The notes beneath the pieces are model-generated. The model ran no database searches. It was not told where the DNA came from and worked only from the letters and a program-made list of their open reading frames with translations. From Achromobacter spanius (GTDB taxonomy: Bacteria; Pseudomonadota; Gammaproteobacteria; Burkholderiales; Burkholderiaceae_B): 64,000 nt of DNA. The stretch lies in the NCBI RefSeq assembly GCF_029637605.1, contig NZ_CP121261.1, positions 4,464,001-4,528,000 of the forward strand, in the 5' to 3' direction. How positions within the stretch are numbered: position 1 is the stretch's first letter; every line of letters begins with the position of its first letter. The translations under genes were made by a program, and so were the position numbers. Below, one piece after another: positions 41,136-48,315 of this stretch.

Positions 41136-42056
41136 ATGATCGTCCGTCCGCGTCCCTCCGCGCTGGCCCTGTTCTTTGTGATGCGCGGTTCCATCATCCC
41201 GCGCATTGTCGGCAAGATCCTTGTCATCACGCTGTTGTCGTGCGTGGTGGTGTGGATGTACCACCGACTATGGTTTTCGCCCGCGCACCTGACGGCGGTG
41301 CCCTTCTCGTTGTTCGGCCTGGCCTTGTCGGTCTTCATGGGCTTTCGCAACAACGTCTGCTATGACCGCTGGTGGGAAGCCCGCAAGCAATGGGGCGACC
41401 TGATCGTGCAGGCGCGCAGCCTGGCCCGCGAAAGCGCGGTGCTGCTGGCCGCCAGCACGGCCAACCCGATTCAGGAACGGCTGGTGCGGCGCTGCATCGG
41501 CTTCGGCTACGGGCTGGCGGCGCGGCTGCGCGGGCAGGACATGGTGCAGGCCGTGCGCCCCTGGGTGCAGCAGGACGAGCTGGACACGCTTGCCGGTTGC
41601 CGCAATGTGCCGGACGCGCTGCTCATGGCCATCAACCGCGACCTGGCCGGCTGCCTGCGGCGCGGCGAACTCAGCGACATTCTCTACCAGGCGCTGACCC
41701 AGCGGGTAGCGCAGTGCGCCGCCATCCAGGCCGCCTGCGAACGCATCAAGTTCACGCCCTGTCCGTTTGCCTATTCGCTGCTGCTGCATCGCACGGCCTG
41801 GCTGTTCTGCCTGCTGCTGCCGTTCGGCCTGGTGGGCACGCTGGAATATCTGACGCCCGTGGCCGTCACCATCATCGCCTACACCTTCTTCGGGCTGGAT
41901 GCCTTGGGCGACGAGCTCGAAGACCCGTTCGGCCTGGAAGAAAACGACCTGCCGCTGTCGGCCCTGGCGCGCGTGATCGAGATCGACCTGCTGGAAGGCC
42001 TGGGCGTGCGCCCGTTGCCGGACGCCGCGGTGCCTGAAGACTTCATCCTGCGCTGA
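41136..42056 (+). CDS. Bestrophin family membrane protein (UPF0187)
   Basis: The 306-aa protein carries the family hallmark FRNNVCYDRWWEARKQWG (70-87) and EDPFGLEENDLPL near the C-terminus. It has four main hydrophobic stretches (about 27-45, 55-70, 205-225, 235-255). Bacterial bestrophins are pentameric ion channels (for example cation-selective KpBest). ATG at 41136 has no clear ribosome site; a TTG five codons upstream is an alternative start. It is divergent from the SET gene. Confidence 0.9.
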   Translation: MIVRPRPSALALFFVMRGSIIPRIVGKILVITLLSCVVVWMYHRLWFSPAHLTAVPFSLFGLALSVFMGFRNNVCYDRWWEARKQWGDLIVQARSLARESAVLLAASTANPIQERLVRRCIGFGYGLAARLRGQDMVQAVRPWVQQDELDTLAGCRNVPDALLMAINRDLAGCLRRGELSDILYQALTQRVAQCAAIQAACERIKFTPCPFAYSLLLHRTAWLFCLLLPFGLVGTLEYLTPVAVTIIAYTFFGLDALGDELEDPFGLEENDLPLSALARVIEIDLLEGLGVRPLPDAAVPEDFILR

Positions 42057-42063
42057 CGCCGGC

Positions 42064-42534
42064 TTAGCCCACTGGCCCGGTCAGCGGCAGCATGGTTTCT
42101 TTCAGTCGGCGCAGCACAAAGCACGACTTGCTGTGGCGTATGCCGGGGATGCGGTAGAGCTGTTCACGCAGCAGGCGTTCGTAGTCGCGGGTGTCACGCA
42201 CGGCGATGCGGATGTAATAGTCGTAGTCGCCGGACACCAGGAACGCTTCCAGCACCTCGGGAATGGCCGCCAGCGCCCGGCCGAACTCGTAGAGCGTTTC
42301 TTCGCTGTGGCTTTCCAGCGTGACGTGGACGATGACCGTGTCCATGAAGCCCAGGCTGGCCGGATCGATGTCCACGGTGTAGCCGCGGATGACCCCGGCG
42401 CCCTCCATGCGCTTGATGCGGTTCCAACACGGGGTGGACGACAGCCCCACCGCCGCGCCGATCTCGTTCAGGCTGGCGCGCGCGTTGTCTTGCAAGACCT
42501 TCAAAATGGCCAGATCAAACTTGTCCAGGTTCAT
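42064..42534 (-). CDS. Lrp/AsnC family transcriptional regulator
   Basis: The 156-aa protein has an N-terminal helix-turn-helix (MNLDKFDLAILKVLQDNAR, then IGAAVGLSSTPCWNRIKRM) and a C-terminal ligand-binding RAM domain (about 65-145; LVSGDYDYYIRIAVRD). The ATG at 42534 has GAGG upstream. It is divergent from the acetolactate synthase gene 103 bp away and is its likely regulator; Lrp proteins sense amino acids such as leucine. Confidence 0.9.
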   Translation of the reverse strand: MNLDKFDLAILKVLQDNARASLNEIGAAVGLSSTPCWNRIKRMEGAGVIRGYTVDIDPASLGFMDTVIVHVTLESHSEETLYEFGRALAAIPEVLEAFLVSGDYDYYIRIAVRDTRDYERLLREQLYRIPGIRHSKSCFVLRRLKETMLPLTGPVG

Positions 42535-42636
42535 TTTCTTTGATTCCTCCAAATCAAAGATGAATTTACTCTGGATGGCCCTGATTCGTAGAAAAGAAGA
42601 TAAAAATTCTTCGCCGCTCCGAATAAGATAGATAGC

Positions 42637-44454
42637 ATGAACGATCGCCTGCACCCCACCGCCGCCGCCGCGCTTGCCGCCACTGAAACCGCCCCTGCAA
42701 ACGGGGCCAAGATTCTGCTGGACACCTTGATTGCGAACGGGGTCGACACGGTCTTTGGCTACCCCGGTGGCGCGGTCCTGCCGCTGTACGACGCCCTGTA
42801 TGCCGAGCCGCGCTTGCGCCACGTGCTGGTGCGCCACGAACAGGCCGCCGTGCATGCCGCCGAAGGCTATGCCCGCACCACCGGCCGCACGGGCGTGGTG
42901 TTCGTGACCTCGGGTCCCGGCATGGCCAACACCACATCGGGTCTGCTTGACGCCATGTGCGATTCGATTCCGGTGCTGTGCATCAGCGGCCAGGTGGCCA
43001 CGGCCGCCATCGGCACCGATGCGTTCCAGGAGTGCGACGCCATCGGCATTTCGCGTTCCGTCACCAAGTGGAATACCCAGATCCGCGCCGTGGACGACGT
43101 GGCCAATGTGGCGGCGCGCGCGTTCGAATTGACTCGCCAGGGCCGCCCCGGACCGGTGCTGGTGGATTTTCCGAAGGACGTGCAACTGGCCGTGCCGCGC
43201 GACGCGGACGATGATGTGCCGGGTTTGCCGTCGCAGCAAAAGCTGGCCGCGCTGCGCGCGCGCCGGCAGTCCGGCAAGCTGGCGGCCAAGCTGCCGCAGT
43301 CGGCCGTGCGGCGCGCCGCCGCGCTGATCGCCCAGGCCAAGCGGCCCATCTTCTACGGCGGGGGCGGCCTGATCAATGCCGGCCCGGAAGCCTGCCAGGC
43401 CTTCACCGACCTGGTCCGCCACACCGGCGCGCCCTGCACCTTGACGCTGATGGGGCTGGGCGCTTTCCCCGCGTCCGACCCGCAGTTTGTCGGCATGCTG
43501 GGCATGCACGGCACGGTCGAGGCCAACCTGGCCATGCACAACTCAGATCTGGTGGTGTGCATTGGCGCGCGTTTCGATGACCGCATCACCGGCAAGCTGT
43601 CCGAGTTCTGCCCGCATGCGCGCAAGATCCATATCGACATCGACCCCGCTTCCATCAACAAGGTGGTGCGCGTGGACGTGGCGCTGGTGGGCGACTGCCT
43701 GCCGCTGGTACGCGCGTTGCGCGCCGAACTGGGCGATGCGCCGTTGGACGCCGCGCGGCTGGCGCCCTGGTTCAAGCGTATTGATACGTGGCGCGCGCAG
43801 GACTGCCTGGGCTTCACGCCCGCCGCCGATGCGATTTTGCCGCAGCACCTGATGGCAAGCCTGAACGCCGCGCTGGCCGACCGCGATGCGATCGTCTCCA
43901 CCGACGTGGGCCAGCACCAGATGTGGGCCGCGCAATACCTGCGTTTCGACAAGCCGAACCGTTGGCTGACGTCGGGTGGCGCGGGCACGATGGGCTACGG
44001 CGTGCCGGCCGCGATTGGCGCGCAGGTGGCGCACCCGGACAAGACGGTGGTGTGCGTCAGCGGCGACGCATCGGTATTGATGAACATCCAGGAACTGTCC
44101 ACCGCCATGCAGCACGAGACGCCTGTGAAGGTCGTGCTGTGCAACAACGGCTACATGGGCATGGTGCGCCAATGGCAAGAGCTGATCCATGGCGGGCGGT
44201 ATAGCCACAGCTATAACGCGTCATTGCCGGATTTCGTGGCGCTGGCGCGCGCGTTCGGCTGGGGCGCGGCGCGCGTGGATGATCCGGCAAAGCTGGATGC
44301 GGCGCTGGCCGAATGCCTGGCGCACGATGGGCCTTACTTTTTGGACGTGGCGGTGACGGCGCAGGAAAACTGCTTTCCGATGATGCCTGCGGGGCATGGG
44401 CATCAGAAGATGATGTTGGCGGAAGGGGTTTGGTATCAGGACGAGACGACCTGA
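42637..44454 (+). CDS. ilvB: Acetolactate synthase large (catalytic) subunit
   Basis: The 605-aa thiamine-diphosphate enzyme has the catalytic Glu68 in [29 protein letters not shown], a middle FAD/regulatory domain ([14 protein letters not shown]) and the ThDP/Mg2+ segment [12 protein letters not shown] ... [15 protein letters not shown]. It condenses pyruvate (or pyruvate with 2-oxobutyrate) to acetohydroxy acids in branched-chain amino acid synthesis. No small regulatory subunit (ilvN/ilvH) is adjacent. An Lrp regulator is divergent. It could be an isozyme supplied in trans with a small subunit. Confidence 0.9.
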   Translation: MNDRLHPTAAAALAATETAPANGAKILLDTLIANGVDTVFGYPGGAVLPLYDALYAEPRLRHVLVRHEQAAVHAAEGYARTTGRTGVVFVTSGPGMANTTSGLLDAMCDSIPVLCISGQVATAAIGTDAFQECDAIGISRSVTKWNTQIRAVDDVANVAARAFELTRQGRPGPVLVDFPKDVQLAVPRDADDDVPGLPSQQKLAALRARRQSGKLAAKLPQSAVRRAAALIAQAKRPIFYGGGGLINAGPEACQAFTDLVRHTGAPCTLTLMGLGAFPASDPQFVGMLGMHGTVEANLAMHNSDLVVCIGARFDDRITGKLSEFCPHARKIHIDIDPASINKVVRVDVALVGDCLPLVRALRAELGDAPLDAARLAPWFKRIDTWRAQDCLGFTPAADAILPQHLMASLNAALADRDAIVSTDVGQHQMWAAQYLRFDKPNRWLTSGGAGTMGYGVPAAIGAQVAHPDKTVVCVSGDASVLMNIQELSTAMQHETPVKVVLCNNGYMGMVRQWQELIHGGRYSHSYNASLPDFVALARAFGWGAARVDDPAKLDAALAECLAHDGPYFLDVAVTAQENCFPMMPAGHGHQKMMLAEGVWYQDETT

Positions 44455-44468
44455 TTTTTTTGCGGGGG

Positions 44469-44619
44469 TGATGGGTTGCGCGCGATGGGGGTGACCGTGC
44501 GCGGGGCGATTTTTCCGCGCTTCACCCATCCTACGAAGATGGCGTTGTCTCTGTAGGATGGATGAAGCGCGCACCGGTCTAACTGTTCCACGACGCCCGG
44601 TTTCGCGCGCAACCCATCA
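44469..44619. repeat. REP-like doublet, copy 3
   Basis: Outer arms TGATGGGTTGCGCGCG (44469-44484) and CGCGCGCAACCCATCA (44604-44619) are inverted. Inner arms CGCGCTTCACCCATCCTAC (44516-44534) and GTAGGATGGATGAAGCGCG (44553-44571) are inverted with one mismatch. This is the second full doublet of the family at 1581, with a longer central spacer. It lies between the convergent acetolactate synthase and SDR genes. Confidence 0.85.
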
Positions 44620-44654
44620 CCACAACCCCCATCACCCCCACAACCCCATTCACC

Positions 44655-45434
44655 TCAAAACTGAATCGACAACCCCCCGTCCACTACCAACACGTGCCCG
44701 TTCACATACGACGCCGCCGGTGACGCCAGAAACACCGCCGCCCCGGCGATCTCCTCGGGCTCACCCCACCGCCCCGTCGGATTGCGCGCCGCAATACGAG
44801 GACCGAAATTCGGGTCCGCCACCATGGCCGCGTTCGTCTCTGTTGCGAACGTACCCGGCGCGATGGCGTTGCTGGTGATGTGGTGGCCGCCGAACTCCGC
44901 CGCCAATGCCCGCACCATGCCCGTCAGGCCCTGTTTGGCGGCGGGATAGACGGCGTCACCCGCGCGCGCCAGTTCGCCCACCACTGACGTGATGGCGATC
45001 AACCGGCCGCCGCCCTGGCGCATCATGCGCTCGGCGGCGAACTTCGCCAACAGCATGCCGGCCACCAGATCCGTATCGATCAATTCGCGGATCTCGGCGG
45101 GGCTGGTGTTGCGCAGCGTCTTGCGGTTGCGCGCGCCTACGTTGTTCACCAACACGTCCAGCCGGCCATGTTCGTCGTCAATACGCTGGAACGCGCGTTC
45201 CATGTCGGCGTCGTCGCTGACATCGAACGGCAAGGCATGCGCGTCCAAACCAGCGTCGGCCAGCTCGGCCACGGCCGCGTCCACGGACCCGGCGTTGCGG
45301 CCGTTGATCAGGACACGCGCGCCGCATCCGGCCAAGGCCCGCGCAATGCAAAAGCCCAGCCCGCGCGCGGACCCGGTCACCAGCGCGACCTGTCCGGTCA
45401 AGTCGAAGTTACGCAGATAAGGTAGTGTCGTCAT
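44655..45434 (-). CDS. Short-chain dehydrogenase/reductase, gluconate 5-dehydrogenase-like
   Basis: The 259-aa protein has TGSARGLGFCIA (cofactor motif), NNVGARN, the catalytic Ser in ITSVVGELARAGD, YPAAKQG (YxxxK) and AIAPGTFATET, so it is a complete classical SDR. The closest-sounding families are gluconate 5-dehydrogenase and 3-oxoacyl-ACP-reductase-like enzymes; the substrate is not determined. It starts 26 bp after the permease stop and is probably the last gene of the operon beginning at 48156. Confidence 0.85.
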   Translation of the reverse strand: MTTLPYLRNFDLTGQVALVTGSARGLGFCIARALAGCGARVLINGRNAGSVDAAVAELADAGLDAHALPFDVSDDADMERAFQRIDDEHGRLDVLVNNVGARNRKTLRNTSPAEIRELIDTDLVAGMLLAKFAAERMMRQGGGRLIAITSVVGELARAGDAVYPAAKQGLTGMVRALAAEFGGHHITSNAIAPGTFATETNAAMVADPNFGPRIAARNPTGRWGEPEEIAGAAVFLASPAASYVNGHVLVVDGGLSIQF

Positions 45435-45459
45435 CAGTGCTGTCCTGCTTCGTTCGTTC

Positions 45460-46314
45460 TCATTCCCTGAACTCCGGCGCCCAATGCAAAAGCCGCCGTT
45501 CCAGCCAGGTCACACAATAAACCAACACAATGCCCACGATGGACAGCAGCGTCACGGCCGCGAACATGTCGGTGGCGTTCAGCGTGGCCAGCGCGGTGAT
45601 CATCAAGTACCCCATGCCCGTGGTGGACCCGACGAACTCGGCCAGCACCACGCCGATCAGCGCGAAGCTGATGGCATTGGGCAAGGCGGCGAACGTCCAT
45701 GCCGCCGCGGTCGGGATGCGCACGCGCCACAGGATCTGGCGCGGCGAGCCGCCCAGCGTGCGGCAGAAGTCGACCAGTTCGCGTTCCACGCTGCGCCCGC
45801 CCTTGTAGGTGTTGAAGAACACCAGAAAGAACACCACGAACCACGAGGTCACCACCTTGGACGCCAGCCCCAGGCCGAAGAACATGGTGATGAGCGGCAC
45901 GAAGGCGATGCGCGGCATGGAATTGAACGCCACGATAAAAGGGTTGAACACGTCGGCCAGAAAGCGGCTGCGGCTAAGCGTCATGCCGACGATGAAGCCG
46001 CTGCCCACGCCCACCACCAGCCCCACCATCGTGGCCTGCAAGGTCAGCCATAGATGCGGCCAGACCGAGCGCGGGCCGGGTTGCATCCATTCCCAAAGCC
46101 GCACCGCCACGCGCGACGGCTGGCTGATGAAGAAGGGGTCGAACAGGGTGTTCTGCGTGAACCAGGGGATGCGTGTCAGCGTTTCCCACGAGCCCAGGAT
46201 GACGGCAAGAATCAGCACTTGCCACAAGGTGATGCGAACGCGGCGCTTGACGCCGGCGCGGCGGTCCAGCCGCAGCTGGTCCTGCAGCGAATCGGAAGTT
46301 TCAGTTGAAATCAT
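45460..46314 (-). CDS. ABC transporter permease, TauC/SsuC type
   Basis: The 284-aa inner-membrane protein has about six hydrophobic segments and an EAA-like loop (ELVDFCRTLGGSPRQILWRVRIP). ATG at 46314 follows the ATPase stop by 13 bp; a GTG nine codons upstream would overlap it. It works with the ATPase at 46328 and the binding protein at 47098. The family moves sulfonates, nitrate, pyrimidine precursors and aromatic compounds. Confidence 0.88.
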   Translation of the reverse strand: MISTETSDSLQDQLRLDRRAGVKRRVRITLWQVLILAVILGSWETLTRIPWFTQNTLFDPFFISQPSRVAVRLWEWMQPGPRSVWPHLWLTLQATMVGLVVGVGSGFIVGMTLSRSRFLADVFNPFIVAFNSMPRIAFVPLITMFFGLGLASKVVTSWFVVFFLVFFNTYKGGRSVERELVDFCRTLGGSPRQILWRVRIPTAAAWTFAALPNAISFALIGVVLAEFVGSTTGMGYLMITALATLNATDMFAAVTLLSIVGIVLVYCVTWLERRLLHWAPEFRE

Positions 46315-46327
46315 GGTGCGAATCGGA

Positions 46328-47098
46328 TCAGGCGGCGGCACGGAACTGCTGGCCCAGCACGCTCCAGAGGCTTTGCACGTGAGAGACGAACTGCGGCGTT
46401 TCGCGCAGCGTGAAGACGTCGCGCGGATGCGGAATGCGGATGCGCTCGTCCAGCAGCACGCGGCTGGGCGGGCCGGACAGCACCACCACGCGGTCAGACA
46501 GCAGAATGGCTTCGTCCAGGTCGTGCGTGACCATCACGATGGTCTGGCCCAGCTTGCGCCAGATCTCCATCAGTTCGCGATGCAGGTGCGTCTTGGTGTG
46601 CGTGTCCAGCGCGCCGAAGGGCTCGTCCAGCAGCAGGATGCGCGGCTCCACCGCCAGGCTCATCAAGAGCGCCACGCGCCGCCGCATGCCGCCCGATAGC
46701 TGATGCGGAAAGGCGTCGGCAAAGGCGCTCAAGTGGCCCAGTTCAAGCAGTTCGGCCACGCGGCGTTCGATCTTGTCGGCCGCCACGCCCTGGAACTTCA
46801 GCCCCAGCGCCACGTTCTTCTTGACGCTGAACCACGGCAGCAGCGTGTCTTTCTGAAAGATGTAGCCCAAGGCGGGCGGCACCTGCCCGTCGACTACCCG
46901 GCCGTCTACTTGGATCGTGCCCGTAGTGGGGCGCAGAAAGCCCGCGATCATGTTCAAGAGCGTGCTCTTGCCGCAGCCCGAGGGGCCCACGATGGAAACG
47001 AATTCGCCCGCCTCGACGGTCAGGCTGACCTCGCCCACCGCGTGCGTCGTGCCCTGGCGCGACTGGTACGCCTTGCCGACCTTGTCCAGCGTAATCAT
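46328..47098 (-). CDS. ABC transporter ATP-binding protein, TauB/SsuB type
   Basis: The 256-aa ATPase has Walker A GPSGCGKST, QKDTLLPW, the signature LSGGMRRR, Walker B ILLLDEPFGALD and H-loop VTHDLDEAI. The ATG at 47098 shares its A with the last base of the preceding TGA (ATGA). The single-cassette structure and the DEPFGALD block mark the taurine/nitrate class. Confidence 0.92.
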   Translation of the reverse strand: MITLDKVGKAYQSRQGTTHAVGEVSLTVEAGEFVSIVGPSGCGKSTLLNMIAGFLRPTTGTIQVDGRVVDGQVPPALGYIFQKDTLLPWFSVKKNVALGLKFQGVAADKIERRVAELLELGHLSAFADAFPHQLSGGMRRRVALLMSLAVEPRILLLDEPFGALDTHTKTHLHRELMEIWRKLGQTIVMVTHDLDEAILLSDRVVVLSGPPSRVLLDERIRIPHPRDVFTLRETPQFVSHVQSLWSVLGQQFRAAA

Positions 47099-48156
47099 CA
47101 AAGGCCCCGCGCTTTGCGCACGAAGCTCATGTTCACGCACTTGGTGTAAGGCACGGTCTTGATCTCGTCGTTCGAGAACTGGCGGCCGTCGCCCATGATG
47201 GCCGTCATGCGGTTGTAGGCGTCTTCGGTGATGAGGTTGTCTTTCAAGAACACCGTGTCTTTGTAGACGCCCAGCGTCTTTTCGATGGCGGCGCGCGGAA
47301 AGGCGCTGAGGTAGTCGTCGTAGATCGCGTCGGTGACACCCGCGGCGCTGTTGGCGGTGATGAAGTCTTGTGCCTTGACCATGGCGGTGACAAAGGCTTG
47401 CACCACTTCCGGCCGTTTCTGGATGGTGTCTTCAAGCGTCAGCGCGGCAATGCCCGGCACGTCGCCGCCCATGAATTCATTCCATGAACTTTCCGTGGTG
47501 GCGTCGAAAATCGGCACGCCCCAGCCTTCCTGGCGGGCCTGTTCCATCATGGACATGGTGGCCATGCTGGCGGACACCGAACCTGTCTTCAGCGCGCCCA
47601 GCATCGTGGCCAGGTCACCCAGCGGGCGGATATCGACCTTGTCGGCCACGCCGGCCTTCTGCATCAGGTACAGCGCCATCAACCAGGTGCTGGACTGCGG
47701 TTGCGTGGCGCCCACGCGCTTGCCGGCCAGGTCCTTCAAGGACTTGATCTTGCCGCTGTCGAAGTCTTCGCGGCGCACGATGATGTTGGCGTAGGTTAGC
47801 TTGCGGTCAAAGCCGAACACCAGCGTGGCGGCCTTGCCGGCGATGGTGAGCGCGGGGGCGGCCGTGGCGGCGGTGGCGCCGAACACGATCTGGCCCGCCG
47901 CCAACAACTGGTTGGTGCGCGGGCCGCTTTGCGAATTCAGGTATTCGACGTCCAGCCCGCCTTCACCGAAGTAGCCTTTTTTCAACGCCACATAGCCCGC
48001 CGCGAAGAAGGGGTCGATGCTGCCTTGCCCGTAGGCCACGCGGCCCAGCTTGGGCTGGGCGAAGGCGATGCGCCCATCAAGCAGGCTGACGCCGGCCAAG
48101 GCCCCGGCGGCGGTCAGGATGCGGCGGCGGGCGGTGAAACGGGGGCTGTGGGTCAT
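47098..48156 (-). CDS. NMT1/SsuA-like substrate-binding protein
   Basis: The 352-aa protein has a possible Tat signal (TARRRILTAAGALAGVSLL, cleavage near IAFA) and the SsuA/THI5-type fold (FFAAGYVALKKGYFGEGGLDVEYLN, KSLKDLAGKRVGATQPQSS). First gene of an operon with the permease, ATPase and SDR. AGGA precedes the start. Its ligand is likely a small sulfonate, aromatic acid or pyrimidine-like compound; the sequence does not decide. Confidence 0.88.
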   Translation of the reverse strand: MTHSPRFTARRRILTAAGALAGVSLLDGRIAFAQPKLGRVAYGQGSIDPFFAAGYVALKKGYFGEGGLDVEYLNSQSGPRTNQLLAAGQIVFGATAATAAPALTIAGKAATLVFGFDRKLTYANIIVRREDFDSGKIKSLKDLAGKRVGATQPQSSTWLMALYLMQKAGVADKVDIRPLGDLATMLGALKTGSVSASMATMSMMEQARQEGWGVPIFDATTESSWNEFMGGDVPGIAALTLEDTIQKRPEVVQAFVTAMVKAQDFITANSAAGVTDAIYDDYLSAFPRAAIEKTLGVYKDTVFLKDNLITEDAYNRMTAIMGDGRQFSNDEIKTVPYTKCVNMSFVRKARGL

Positions 48157-48248
48157 GTCGTCCTCGGTTGAGTTTGGGTGTTGCTGTTTTGGGTAGACGA
48201 TAACGCAGGGGGTGGGGGGGCAACAATGGAAAACGCCCGGGGGGTGTG

Positions 48249-48315
48249 TGATGGGTTACGCGCGTTCTGCGGTTGGGTTCTTCTTTCCGGGTTTATCGCG
48301 CTTCACCCATCCTAC
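48249..48315. repeat. REP-like single unit, copy 4, overlapping the topB stop
   Basis: TGATGGGTTACGCGCG (48249-48264), 32 variable bases, then CGCGCTTCACCCATCCTAC from 48297. The CTA at 48312-48314 is the complement of the topB TAG stop codon, so the conserved arm provides the end of topB. It is a single unit, as at 10656. Confidence 0.8.
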
